NCBI RefSeq assembly: GCF_963677945.1
Contig: NZ_OY782578.1
Span: 3,811,258 to 3,875,257 of the forward strand
DNA length: 64,000 bases
Source of the DNA: an uncultured Bacteroides sp.
GTDB lineage: Bacteria; Bacteroidota; Bacteroidia; Bacteroidales; Bacteroidaceae
Reading direction: 5' to 3'
The notes under the pieces were generated by a model. The model made no database searches, was not told the origin of the DNA, and saw nothing but the letters and a program-made list of their open reading frames with translations. The translations under genes and the position numbers were made by a program. Of this stretch, positions 46,666 through 56,181 are shown in pieces. Positions within the stretch are counted from its first letter, which is position 1. Every line of letters starts with the position of its first letter.

Positions 46666-48411
46666 ATGAAAAAGTATTTATATATGGCATTATTTGCCAC
46701 ACTGTTATGCGCTTGCAATGAGAATAAATTTTTGGAAGAAAAGCCCTTAGATTTCATGAGTGGTGAAAACTCATATTCTACAACTGCAGATTTTGATGCT
46801 TCAGTTACTGAACTATATTATCTATCACGTTTAGAGTTCTTCTGTAATAGTGACCGTAGTATCGATTATCTTTATGGCACTGATATGATGATGGGAGGTG
46901 GAAGTCTTCAATCCAATCTTGCTACTGATTTGGACCCTACCGGCTCAATTGCAAAAGAGCACTGGAATAAGCTTTACCTGCTGGTTGCACAGTCAAACGT
47001 TATTATCAGCCGATTGCCAAATTCAGAACTTACTAATGAGCAAAAAGTAAAATATGAAGCAAAAGCTAAATTCTTCAGAGGTTTTGCTTATCGCACTTTA
47101 GCCTATCTGTATGGTGGTGTACCTCTTCAGTTAGAAGAAGTAACTTCTCCAAAAACGGATTATGTGAGATCTACAAAAGAACAAACCTTGCAACAAGCTA
47201 TTGATGATGTGAAGTTTGCTGCTGAGAATCTGGATGATATCAAAAATGTAAAAGATGGAGAAATAAGTGCTCCTGCAGCTAACTTCCTATTGTCTGAATT
47301 ATATCTTGCTATGAATAAGAATCAGGAAGCTGTAGATGCAGCAACTAAGGTGATAGATAATCCTGCTTTAGCTTTGATGAAAAATCGCTTTGGTTCACGT
47401 GCTAGTGAACCAGGTGATGTATATTGGGATTTGTTCCGTAGAAACAATCAAAATCGTGCTTCTGGTAACACTGAAGGTATTTGGGTAATTCAATTGGAAG
47501 AAGATGTTCTTGGTGGTGGATCAAATACTTCATATTATTTCTGGACTAGCCCAGGTAACTATCTGCTTGAAAGACATTGCGCTCCACAAGTTCAGCTTTT
47601 TAGGTTCAATATGCCTGATGGAAAACAACTTATTCCGTTTAGCTGGCCTATTGGAGATTACACAGGAGGCCGTGGCATTGGTAATATTTATGCAGCACCC
47701 CATTTTTATACAGAAGTTTGGCAAAGCGATTTCAAGAATGACATCAGAAATTCTAATTACAATTTTGTAAGAAAAATAAAGTTCAACAACTCTGATTTTA
47801 TAAAAAAATATAAAGATGTCTTCGGAGATAGTCTTGATTTGATGAATCCAAAACTTCCTGCAGGCGTAACAATGGTTACCGGTTTAGGAAGTCAGGCAAC
47901 TCTTCCAGGTCGTTACCTTTGTGGTTATCAAACAAAGTGTACTACTCCATACAACCATCCGGCAGCTATTGTCGCTGATGCTAATACACATGCATTAAAA
48001 GGAACTGCTGGTGGAACGTTCGTTGATCAGTATATGTTCCGTTTATCCGAGGCCTATTTATTAAGAGCTGAAGCTTACCTGAAGCTAAACAATAAAGACA
48101 AATCTGCAGCTGACATCAACACTGTAAGAAGCCGTGCACATGCATCAGCAGTTAATGCCGCTGATGTTAATATGGACTATATTCTTGACGAACGTTTGCG
48201 CGAGTTGGGTATTGAAGAAAAAAGAAGATTGACTTTGTCCCGTACTGGTGAATTCTATAATAGAGTGAAAAAATATAATCCATTCTATAACGCGTCATAT
48301 ACTGCAGATAAGAAAGATTTCCAGGAAAAACACACATTGTACCCAATTCCGCAATCAGTTATTGAGGCTAACAAAGATGCTGTATTAGAACAGAATCCAG
48401 GGTATGAATAA
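46666..48411 (+). CDS. SusD-family surface glycan-binding lipoprotein
   Basis: A 581-aa SusD homolog with lipobox LCAC (14-17) and mature start NENKFLEEKPLDFM. Helical repeats are seen around 115-240 (KAKFFRGFAYRTLAYLYGGV, AANFLLSELYLAM). C-terminal family stretches include YMFRLSEAYLLRAEAYLK and HTLYPIPQSVIEANKD. It follows SusC by 11 bp and is followed by two successive hairpin terminators. It is longer than the other two SusD proteins here, with an insertion of about 60 residues between about 270 and 420 that may shape its binding face. Confidence 0.95.
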   Translation: MKKYLYMALFATLLCACNENKFLEEKPLDFMSGENSYSTTADFDASVTELYYLSRLEFFCNSDRSIDYLYGTDMMMGGGSLQSNLATDLDPTGSIAKEHWNKLYLLVAQSNVIISRLPNSELTNEQKVKYEAKAKFFRGFAYRTLAYLYGGVPLQLEEVTSPKTDYVRSTKEQTLQQAIDDVKFAAENLDDIKNVKDGEISAPAANFLLSELYLAMNKNQEAVDAATKVIDNPALALMKNRFGSRASEPGDVYWDLFRRNNQNRASGNTEGIWVIQLEEDVLGGGSNTSYYFWTSPGNYLLERHCAPQVQLFRFNMPDGKQLIPFSWPIGDYTGGRGIGNIYAAPHFYTEVWQSDFKNDIRNSNYNFVRKIKFNNSDFIKKYKDVFGDSLDLMNPKLPAGVTMVTGLGSQATLPGRYLCGYQTKCTTPYNHPAAIVADANTHALKGTAGGTFVDQYMFRLSEAYLLRAEAYLKLNNKDKSAADINTVRSRAHASAVNAADVNMDYILDERLRELGIEEKRRLTLSRTGEFYNRVKKYNPFYNASYTADKKDFQEKHTLYPIPQSVIEANKDAVLEQNPGYE

Positions 48412-48467
48412 TAGACTTGATTATCTCTGTTTTCCTATAGAGAAGATATAAGATTATCTTGATTAAT

Positions 48468-48519
48468 AAAGCATAAGGTTGTGCCAGAAATGATACAACT
48501 TTATGCTTTATTTTTTTTG
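48468..48519 (+). terminator. Terminator of the plus-strand SusC-SusD operon
   Basis: AAAGCATAAGGTTGT (48468-48482) pairs with ACAACTTTATGCTTT (48495-48509), with one G-T pair, followed by ATTTTTTTT. It lies 57 bp after the SusD stop. Confidence 0.8.
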
Positions 48520-48736
48520 ATACAGCAATTTTATATCATACAGAATAACAACGCTCCGTTAAGATTCTTGAAGGATAATGCTAAACCATAGTTTCGGCAT
48601 TTTAATAATTGGTGAATAAATTAATTTACGCCCAATAATTTCTTTTATTTATAGCTTAGAAATGATTGGCTATCATCAAGAGGCATACTTCCGCTCAAAG
48701 AATTTACTATTATATTTTGTGGTCAAAGACAAAGTG

Positions 48737-48774
48737 AAAAAGAGCTGAACTTTTGCGAGTTCAGCCCTTTTTTT
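48737..48774. terminator. Second, bidirectional terminator
   Basis: GCTGAACT (48744-48751) pairs with AGTTCAGC (48758-48765), with outer A-run and T-run arms. The plus strand ends in CCCTTTTTTT and the minus strand in CTCTTTTTC, so it can stop transcripts from both sides of this convergent junction. Confidence 0.7.
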
Positions 48775-48801
48775 GCCCTAACAATGAAGTTTACCGGGAC
48801 A

Positions 48802-49113
48802 TTAATTATGAATTATGAGAATATTAATAATCAAAAACTTGTATTTCCTAAATACACATGGTTCACCAGGATAGTTTTTCTCAATAGATTCCCACGCCGG
48901 TTCAAAAGGACCCTTAGTAACAGGAAGATCCAGTTTCATCTCAGGAAAAGTTTTCCAATCACCCAATGGAATAGTATCATACCCTAAGGGAGCTGGAACA
49001 GCAGGTATTGGAGGTAGTTTATCAGGAAGCGAAGATTTTGTTTTCACTTTCATATCCTGAGCATTGACATTAAGCGATAATGCTGCTATCAAAATTCCCT
49101 AAATCTTTTTCAT
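48802..49113 (-). pseudogene. Truncated GH29 alpha-L-fucosidase remnant with stop codon in the signal peptide
   Basis: From an ATG at 49113 the frame reads MKKI, then an amber stop (49099-49101). It continues in frame as GILIAALSLNVNAQ, clearly the rest of one signal peptide. The following residues include PFEPAWESIEKNYPGEP and FRKYKF, the N-terminal segment of Bacteroidetes GH29 fucosidases just before the usual GIWVHFG-type barrel start. After KF the homology stops and the frame closes within 10 AT-rich codons. About 90 of an expected 450 or more residues remain, with no catalytic site. It lies 35 bp downstream of a GH115 gene in the same direction, so it was probably an operon member that has decayed. 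Confidence 0.75.
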
Positions 49114-49148
49114 TCTTATTTCAAATATTAATTATATAATTTACTATT

Positions 49149-51731
49149 TCACTTTAAGGATGATGGACCTACATACGATTTTTTCAGCCCACCCCAGTCA
49201 ATTATAACACGTTGGATAATCATTCCAGGATCGCCACAGATTAATGAAAGTTTATGTATTGTCAACGATTTGTTTACTGCAAATTTTGCAACCGCAACAA
49301 CCCCATTTTGCAATACACGTTCTTTCCAAGGTTCAGAATACTCTTTATGATCATTTTGAATAACAACTGCAGGCTGCCCATCAACTGATATACCATAGCG
49401 GGTACTTTTCCCCTTGTGAAGTGCCCAAAACGGCAAACTATAAACATGTACAGTTACTGAATCGGCTGTTACACCATTAAATTCATACTCAACACGAGTG
49501 CCATCAAGTTTTTTGGGATCAACGCTTTGTTCGGTGGCTTCGCCCAACTGAAGGGCATACCAATCGTAACCTATACCGTCAATGATTTTTAGTGAATGTC
49601 CGTTTTTAGCTATTTTATTTTTAATTCGTTTCAAATTAATTACCGTACAACCTTCCAACTTATTTTTATCTTCTTGAGATTCAAGTTCAATTGGGGTACT
49701 AGCAGCCCCTTCACTAATTGTTACTTTAGGCATGTCATGATACTTGGCAGTCCATCCCGGAGCAAGACTCATCATACCGTTCCACTTGCCATTAAGCATG
49801 GTGTTGTATGTCAAGGTCAGACTGTTGATGCTATCAAATGCTGCTTTAGACTGTACAGCTGCCCAATTAGCTGTTGACAGATTCTTATCATTCAACTCTT
49901 CATTGTTAAGCTGCGCCATCAAGAACTTTCGGTTCATCTGATACGAGCCCATTACCGGATAAGCCACTAATTCGAAAAATGCCGGACGTAAACATTCCGG
50001 TAATTCTTCCGAAATTTTATACGACAAGTCTGAAATCCGTTTATAATCGGCTAATCTTTGTTGCGCATCGTTGTAGTTTTGGAACGAGAATTTAGTATTT
50101 GAAATATCACTATATTGAGGAGCATCCCATTCACGCTCCCAACCCATAAACTCTGGTTTACGACTCCATGCAAGTCTATAATAATTATCTAAAATATCTT
50201 GAAAACTTTTTTTGTACTTAACTCCAAATGTACGAGCAAGAAATTGGCTTTGGTGTTGGTTAATGCTTGCATAATCAAACTTGTTAACATCCCATGCTAA
50301 ATCAAGAAATGTTTGTATACCCATTTCAGCTGGTTTTATATCACCAACATTCACTAGCCAGTAACGATTAGCTCCTGTTTTATAAGCTTTTATTAGTTCT
50401 TCATACATTAAAACGGGAGGTGTTGTATTCAGCCACAAATAATCATGTGGGGCACCCAAATAAGAAAAATGATAATAGACACCAGATCCTCCTTTGCGCT
50501 TTTGCTCTTTGGAATCACTCAGACGTTTCATGTATCCGTAGTTGTCGTCTACCCAAATAAGTGAAATATCGTCGGGAACTTTTAAACCAAGTTCATACAC
50601 ATCCATCGTTTCTTTGTAAGGTACAAATATTTGAGGAATATCAGTAATTGGTTTCTTAAGGTATTTTTTTAGAACTTCTCTTTGGTCGGTCATTACCCGA
50701 CCAAGTACATTCACTTTTTCCTCATTAGTAAGATTACCCCTCAAACCTTCATCGTGTACACCACGCATAGCCATAGTATAGATGTTTTCGTAAGGGGATG
50801 CTTCACGTACACGATCATCCATTTTCTTTAAAATAACATCTTTGTTTTTGGCATAGTTCCACTCCCCATCACGTTTACTATCCCATTCTGATTTTGCAGC
50901 ATTGTTAAACAATAAAGGTTCACAGTGCGAGGTCGAAACTATAATTCCATATTCGTCGGCAACAACCTTACTTTCTGGATGAGAATAGAAAGCTCCAGTG
51001 CAACTATGCATGGCTGGAGCAAACATATTAGCTTTAAGTCGGAGCAACAGCTCACAAACCTGAGCATAGGTTTTAGGTCCAATATCACCAAGCTTTTTTT
51101 CATAATTATTCGAGGACCATGGTTTCAGCCCCCAATCTTCGTCGTTAATAAAAACACCACGGTACTTAACAGATGGGCTTTTAGAAGTGTAATTGATAGC
51201 CTTGATGCTGAGGTTCTGATTTTTTTTCACAGGAACATCAGCCCACCAATACCAAGGAGAAACGCCTATGGCTTCGGAAATGGAAAATACTCCATAGGAT
51301 GTTCCCCTTCGATCGCTCCCAGCAATTACAAGGGCTCGTTTTACTCCTTTGAATGGGTTGTCTATAGTTCTAATTGTATAACGTTCCCACTGATTGCAAA
51401 CAGAATCAATCTTTAGTTTCTTAGATTTTACCAGTTCTTTAATTAGCTGGCTTTTTTCCACTGTACCAATAATTACAGTATATTCCCCTGCTTTCAATTT
51501 AGACGAAACTAACATAGGTTTCTTTCCGGTAACCATTTCAATGTCTTCGGAAAAAAGTTGAGCAGTTTTCTTTACCGAGCTAAAGTCGGATTCATCAAAG
51601 TAAACGGATGCTGTTAGTTTACTACTTACAATCGGGAATGATGATGATTTTTCTTGGTATTTATTATCAACCTGTATCTGTGAAAACACAAAATTGGGAA
51701 TAAGTAATAATCCAAATAATATTTGTTTCAT
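49149..51731 (-). CDS. GH115 alpha-glucuronidase, divergent paralog
   Basis: A secreted 860-aa GH115 enzyme, expected to remove (4-O-methyl)-glucuronic acid from xylan. The signal peptide ends FVFSQ (18). The N-terminal domain carries AGSDRRGTSYGVFSIS and GVSPWYWWADVPV; the barrel has VKYRGVFINDED and TSHCEPL. The glutamate in VPYKE (Glu374) and the asparagine in VDDNYGYM (Asn397) are at the positions proposed as catalytic in characterised GH115. Compared with its neighbour it departs from family consensus in several barrel loops: FAPAMHS instead of WPAMW, SHCEPL instead of SHHEPM. The C-terminal beta domain ends near the stop. It may accept a different glucuronate context. It is 200 bp downstream of the other GH115. 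Confidence 0.92.
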   Translation of the reverse strand: MKQILFGLLLIPNFVFSQIQVDNKYQEKSSSFPIVSSKLTASVYFDESDFSSVKKTAQLFSEDIEMVTGKKPMLVSSKLKAGEYTVIIGTVEKSQLIKELVKSKKLKIDSVCNQWERYTIRTIDNPFKGVKRALVIAGSDRRGTSYGVFSISEAIGVSPWYWWADVPVKKNQNLSIKAINYTSKSPSVKYRGVFINDEDWGLKPWSSNNYEKKLGDIGPKTYAQVCELLLRLKANMFAPAMHSCTGAFYSHPESKVVADEYGIIVSTSHCEPLLFNNAAKSEWDSKRDGEWNYAKNKDVILKKMDDRVREASPYENIYTMAMRGVHDEGLRGNLTNEEKVNVLGRVMTDQREVLKKYLKKPITDIPQIFVPYKETMDVYELGLKVPDDISLIWVDDNYGYMKRLSDSKEQKRKGGSGVYYHFSYLGAPHDYLWLNTTPPVLMYEELIKAYKTGANRYWLVNVGDIKPAEMGIQTFLDLAWDVNKFDYASINQHQSQFLARTFGVKYKKSFQDILDNYYRLAWSRKPEFMGWEREWDAPQYSDISNTKFSFQNYNDAQQRLADYKRISDLSYKISEELPECLRPAFFELVAYPVMGSYQMNRKFLMAQLNNEELNDKNLSTANWAAVQSKAAFDSINSLTLTYNTMLNGKWNGMMSLAPGWTAKYHDMPKVTISEGAASTPIELESQEDKNKLEGCTVINLKRIKNKIAKNGHSLKIIDGIGYDWYALQLGEATEQSVDPKKLDGTRVEYEFNGVTADSVTVHVYSLPFWALHKGKSTRYGISVDGQPAVVIQNDHKEYSEPWKERVLQNGVVAVAKFAVNKSLTIHKLSLICGDPGMIIQRVIIDWGGLKKSYVGPSSLK

Positions 51732-51931
51732 ATTTATTTTATTGTATTTCTATAAACTTCATTTAATTAGCACTCAATCCGGGGACATCATTCAAAATAG
51801 AAGTAACATTAAAGCAAATTTTATTAGAAATAATATGCTCTCTATAATGTAATATCTTAGGGTTGAATTGATCTTAGTCGCAATTTGTTAATGCAACAAT
51901 TCTTTCGATTTAGTGTGACTACTTTTGTAAA

Positions 51932-54529
51932 TTAAAAAATCTTTTTATAAGGACTTTCATTCATTTTAAGATATGTTTGTTCATATCCTCCCATATCAAC
52001 AGTTATTTTGTAAATAACAACTCCCGGATCTAACGGACGGATTGTTAATACATGCATTTCATCTACTTTTTTAGACAATGGAAGTGTCACAACAGTCTCT
52101 ATCATACGCGCTGCAGCTGCCGGATACATTTTTGAATAATTATTTTTCCAAGTAAGCTGATTATTTATATTCCAGACTTTTTCATTTTCGCCATCAAATG
52201 ATGCAGCCACACTTTGTCCTCCGTTTTTAAACGGTAAAGTACTATCAAAAAACACCCTAAGTTTAACACTGTCAGGTTTTGAATTAATTATCATTTTATA
52301 GCTTAAAAAAGCTCCATCAGTTTTCATCGTGTAAGGCATTAGAGCAATACCGGAAAGTGTTCTTCCAAGATCGGGAATCACAGTCCATTTAGTTTTTTCA
52401 TTATCCTTTTTTTCAAAATAATGTTCACCTTCAATTACAACGACTTTATTCTTTTCAAGGAATACATATCCTCCTTCTTTTGCTTCTTCCGGCTTAATCC
52501 GAATAACCTTTGGCATTATATTTCCACCTCTAGGTTCATCCCATGATTTATACCCAATATGTGTCTGATCCATAATATGATTCCAACGCCCACCAGCAAC
52601 ATTCAAATTATAATCTTTTGAGAGATTAGCATCACGTTTAAAACAAATTTCAGCACGATCTGCCCAATAATTAGCTTTAATATCTTTTTCTGCTGCCAAT
52701 TTCTCATTCATTGCTACAGCATAATACATATCATAAAGATTTGCCATTGCACGTACTGGATGAAGTATAAGTTCCATATATGTATCCTTATATTCATTTG
52801 GGAGTGTATAATATTGCCTTAAAGCTCTTGCTTCGAGTGCCAAATAAGCGTCTTTTACCTGAATAAATTCTCCATTTTCAAGGTTATAGGTTTTATGATT
52901 CATCATTTCTGCAGTAACACGACTGTTGTATTTACAATACGTGCTCAAAATTTCTGCAGCTTCAGAGGATTCTTCAGGGCCAAACTTATCTTCACAAAAC
53001 TTTCGCGCATATTCCTCAAGATTATTTTCATTGAAAGATGTAGGGTTCCAAGCCATATTCATGAAGAAATCCATTGGATATTCATTGGGTTTCAAGTCGC
53101 CTACATTTAAAATCCAAACTTTATCTACACCATAGCTATAAGTTAGTTGAAGTTGCTCCCACATATGTGGAATTTGTGTCATGTTTAGCCACTGATAAGC
53201 TCTTGGCGCACCATGTAAATCAACATGATAATACATGCCGTAGCCACCAGGGTGTTTCTTTTGATTAAGTTCCGGCAATCGGCGTACATCTCCCCAATTG
53301 TCATCGCACAACAAAACTATAACATCATCGGGAACCTTCATTCCTTGATCATAATATTCAAGAACTTCACTATAGAGTGCCCAAATCTGTGGAGTCTTGG
53401 ACGCAGACTTTTTAGTTACTTTTTCAATAATTGTTCGTTGATCTTTCATTATTCGTTCTAGCAACTTAAAGTTATCTTCAGCACTGCCTGTATCATTCAT
53501 TGGTAAATCACCATCACCACGCATGGCCATAGTAACTATCTGCTCATAATTTTTATTTCGTTCAAGCCCATCTTCCCAGAACTTTTTCAGACCAGCTTCA
53601 TTCGTTTTGTAGTTCCATTCACCATTGCCATATTCTTTATGATGATTCCCCCACTCTTTCTGTGCACGCATCATTGGTTCATGATGAGAAGTTCCCATAA
53701 CAATACCATATTCATCAGCAAGTCGCGGATTATCAGAATCATCTTCATTAAAGGCATTTCCCCACATAGCCGGCCATAAAAAATTAGCTCTCAACCTAAG
53801 AAGTAACTCAAACATATGGGTGTACAATTTGCTATTAGCACCTCCAAATTTCTCCTTTGCCCAACCAGAAAAACAAGGCGCTTCATCATTTATAAAAATA
53901 CCCCGGTAGCGCACTTTGGGTTCGTCTGAAATATACCTACCTGATGAGACATAAGCTGCCGGATGTTTTTTCGCAGGAACATCAGCCCACCAATACCAGG
54001 GAGATACACCTAACTGTCGAGACAATTCATAGATACCATAAATAGTACCTCTCTTGTCGCTACCGGCAATCACTAAGCATGGTTTCGAGTTTATCTTTGG
54101 ATTAGGGATTGTGGTAATAACAAAACTTTCCCATTTACCCTTCAAATCTTTTACACTAAGTTTTTTAGACGAAACAAGTTCATCAATCAATTTACTCTTG
54201 CCTAGTGTTCCTATAATAATCTCATATCCAGTTGAGGTTGCTGTGATTAATTTAGGTTTAACGCCTGTAACACGGTCAATATCTGTTTGCAGATCACCAA
54301 TGGCACGAATCACTCCCTTGTAATCGTTTATATCATAGCGGAGAGATGCGGCTACATGTTCACTAGTAACAATCGGAAAATCTCTAACTGATTCACTCTT
54401 CTCTGAAATTATATTTGATGTTAATGCTCCTGTCTGTTGTGCTCTGATCGGTAAGCAAGGCATAAGAGCCATACACCCATAAATAATTAAACTAGAACAA
54501 AAACTTACTTTATTAAATGCTATTTTCAT
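51932..54529 (-). CDS. GH115 xylan alpha-1,2-glucuronidase
   Basis: A secreted 865-aa enzyme. The start at 54529 (MKIAFNKVSF) is chosen over an ATG four codons upstream; the signal ends LPIRAQ (31). It keeps the family consensus throughout: AGSDKRGTIYGIYELSR, VSPWYWWADVPAKK, YRGIFINDE, RANFLWPAMW, MGTSHHEPMM, WALYSE (Glu388, proposed catalytic glutamate) and LLCDDNWGDVRRLP (Asn411). The C-terminal beta-sandwich covers about 680-865. GH115 enzymes act on internal as well as terminal glucuronosyl decorations of xylan, which makes this one of the strongest substrate markers in the window. A GH43 gene ends 103 bp upstream. Confidence 0.95.
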   Translation of the reverse strand: MKIAFNKVSFCSSLIIYGCMALMPCLPIRAQQTGALTSNIISEKSESVRDFPIVTSEHVAASLRYDINDYKGVIRAIGDLQTDIDRVTGVKPKLITATSTGYEIIIGTLGKSKLIDELVSSKKLSVKDLKGKWESFVITTIPNPKINSKPCLVIAGSDKRGTIYGIYELSRQLGVSPWYWWADVPAKKHPAAYVSSGRYISDEPKVRYRGIFINDEAPCFSGWAKEKFGGANSKLYTHMFELLLRLRANFLWPAMWGNAFNEDDSDNPRLADEYGIVMGTSHHEPMMRAQKEWGNHHKEYGNGEWNYKTNEAGLKKFWEDGLERNKNYEQIVTMAMRGDGDLPMNDTGSAEDNFKLLERIMKDQRTIIEKVTKKSASKTPQIWALYSEVLEYYDQGMKVPDDVIVLLCDDNWGDVRRLPELNQKKHPGGYGMYYHVDLHGAPRAYQWLNMTQIPHMWEQLQLTYSYGVDKVWILNVGDLKPNEYPMDFFMNMAWNPTSFNENNLEEYARKFCEDKFGPEESSEAAEILSTYCKYNSRVTAEMMNHKTYNLENGEFIQVKDAYLALEARALRQYYTLPNEYKDTYMELILHPVRAMANLYDMYYAVAMNEKLAAEKDIKANYWADRAEICFKRDANLSKDYNLNVAGGRWNHIMDQTHIGYKSWDEPRGGNIMPKVIRIKPEEAKEGGYVFLEKNKVVVIEGEHYFEKKDNEKTKWTVIPDLGRTLSGIALMPYTMKTDGAFLSYKMIINSKPDSVKLRVFFDSTLPFKNGGQSVAASFDGENEKVWNINNQLTWKNNYSKMYPAAAARMIETVVTLPLSKKVDEMHVLTIRPLDPGVVIYKITVDMGGYEQTYLKMNESPYKKIF

Positions 54530-54632
54530 GTAACATAACAATTATACGAATTTTTAATATGAATTCATTTCTTATTAATTTGAACTAATTTGCTCCAAAT
54601 TAAAGAAATTTGAATATTTATTATCAGTTGCA

Positions 54633-55973
54633 CTATTCAAATTTAATCCAATCCACTTCAACCACATTATTATTGTCTGAAGATAAAAACAAATTATGGC
54701 TGCCTTGTTTTAAACCAGAAATCAAAACTTTAGTTTCCTTCCATTCTTTACTTTCTGGTAAATTAATCTTAGCCAATATTGGACCATTAGCACTATTCAA
54801 TTTCAATTGCAGTATCGCTCCTTTCTGAGAAATGGCTTTAATTATAACTGATTTGTATTTTCTCTTTCCAAAATCAACATTGTTATATTGTACCCATGCT
54901 TTTTTCTCATTGAAAACCGTTTTCCAACCGGCAAATGTGTTCAGAGTATCAACAAATGAAACAGAGATTCCTTTATCACTTATTCGGCTATAACGATCTA
55001 TTTGTATTTGCTTTGAAGCATCGGTTAAACCAACCCCACGAAAAGTAGGGGTAACTTTTCGGATTGTACCATCTGCATTAAAAAACAAGCTATCAATGCG
55101 CACCGAACGGTTTTTATCAAATTTCGGCGAAAGGTCGTTACTATGATAAAAGAGATACCACTGCTTCTTAAAATTGATAATAGAATGATGATTAGTCCAG
55201 CATCCAACAGGCGATTCGTCCATTATAACCCCAGCCATTTTAAAAGGTCCCATCGGACTAGGTCCCATAGCATACTCAAGCCGTTCAATATTATTTTCAA
55301 CATGAGGGAAAGTCAAATAATATACCCCTTTACGTTCAAATAAAAAAGGGCCTTCTTTTAATCCTTTTTCCGGCAAATTAGCAATAATCTGAGGTTCTGA
55401 AGCCAGTTCCACCATATTGCTTTTCAATTTTGCTACCATAAAATTGCCAGCCGACCAATATAAATAAGCTTGTCCATCTTTATCAATAAATACGTTGGGA
55501 TCAATACCACTAACCTTGTCAATTTGTTTAGGCTGTGGAATAAACGGGCCAAAGGGATTATTAGCAACAGCTACTCCTACAGAAAAGCCCTTTGCACCTT
55601 TCGGAGGAGCAGGAAAATAAAAGTAATATTTCCCATTTTTATTGATACAGTCCGGCGCCCACATACTAAATGCCGTTGAGTCAGCCCATTGTACTTTATT
55701 CTGGCTCACAATTACTCCATGATCTGTCCAATCAGTAAGATTAGAGGATGAAAACACATGATAATCTTCCATACAAAACCAGTTTGGACGGCCTTGCCCT
55801 TCTTTGCCTAAGATATCATGCGATGGATATAGATAGACTTTATCACCGAAAACTCTGGCTGTTGGATCAGCAGAGAACTGGTTTCTTATAATTGGATTTT
55901 GTGCTGCGACATTAGTAAATTCAAACAATATAATTACCAACTGAATCAATATCGCTAATTTATTATTCTTCAT
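54633..55973 (-). CDS. GH43 with C-terminal CBM6-like domain
   Basis: A secreted 446-aa enzyme. The signal ends NVAAQ (25). Propeller residues are Asp36 (SADPTARVFGD), Asp158 (GIDPNVFIDKDG) and Glu207 (LKEGPF). The segment RVFGDKVYLYPSHD with NWFCMEDYHVFSS marks a branch distinct from the CBM6 paralogs at 16.5 and 25 kb, which have DPAP. The C-terminal sandwich (about 320-446) ends VVEVDWIKFE, matching the last CBM6 strand. It sits between the GH115 pair and three further GH43 genes on the minus strand. Likely an alpha-L-arabinofuranosidase or exo-acting enzyme on arabinoxylan; linkage not predictable. Confidence 0.9.
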   Translation of the reverse strand: MKNNKLAILIQLVIILFEFTNVAAQNPIIRNQFSADPTARVFGDKVYLYPSHDILGKEGQGRPNWFCMEDYHVFSSSNLTDWTDHGVIVSQNKVQWADSTAFSMWAPDCINKNGKYYFYFPAPPKGAKGFSVGVAVANNPFGPFIPQPKQIDKVSGIDPNVFIDKDGQAYLYWSAGNFMVAKLKSNMVELASEPQIIANLPEKGLKEGPFLFERKGVYYLTFPHVENNIERLEYAMGPSPMGPFKMAGVIMDESPVGCWTNHHSIINFKKQWYLFYHSNDLSPKFDKNRSVRIDSLFFNADGTIRKVTPTFRGVGLTDASKQIQIDRYSRISDKGISVSFVDTLNTFAGWKTVFNEKKAWVQYNNVDFGKRKYKSVIIKAISQKGAILQLKLNSANGPILAKINLPESKEWKETKVLISGLKQGSHNLFLSSDNNNVVEVDWIKFE

Positions 55974-56123
55974 ATTTTTTTTAAAAAAAGGTTATCGGTT
56001 AAGTATAACAATTATATATATAGCTTATTTAGGCTGAGAAAATCTATATAACATTATAAAATGCACAACACATTTATTCAGTTTAAAAATCATAGACTAT
56101 ACACAAATCGTCTCTTTATTATA

Positions 56124-56168
56124 TGACAAGAACATTATAAGACTTACTTATCCTATAATGTTCTGTCA
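56124..56168 (-). terminator. Hairpin downstream of a GH43 gene
   Basis: AGAACATTATA (56129-56139) pairs with TATAATGTTCT (56154-56164), 11 bp perfect, with a further TGAC/GTCA outside. It is 14 bp after the GH43 stop. The U-tract on the minus strand is weak, so it may attenuate or protect the mRNA end rather than terminate. Confidence 0.45.
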
Positions 56169-56181
56169 CATTTTAAGTATA

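Larger units (their letters stand above)
48412..48801. other. Gap between convergent SusD and the GH29 remnant
   Basis: A 390-bp gap with two terminator hairpins (48468-48519 and 48737-48774). The roughly 200 bp between them have no recognisable gene. A short open plus-strand frame ending near 48750 does not resemble anything I know. It could be residue of the deletion that removed most of the adjacent GH29 gene. Confidence 0.5.

Noticed and set aside
48640-48752. Short plus-strand open frame as a transposase tail
   Set aside because: About 40 codons bounded by stops, no match to a transposase motif I can recognise, and no terminal inverted repeats nearby.
50925-51416. 163-codon plus-strand open frame
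   Set aside because: Antisense to the intact GH115 gene, with no start context or recognisable domain.
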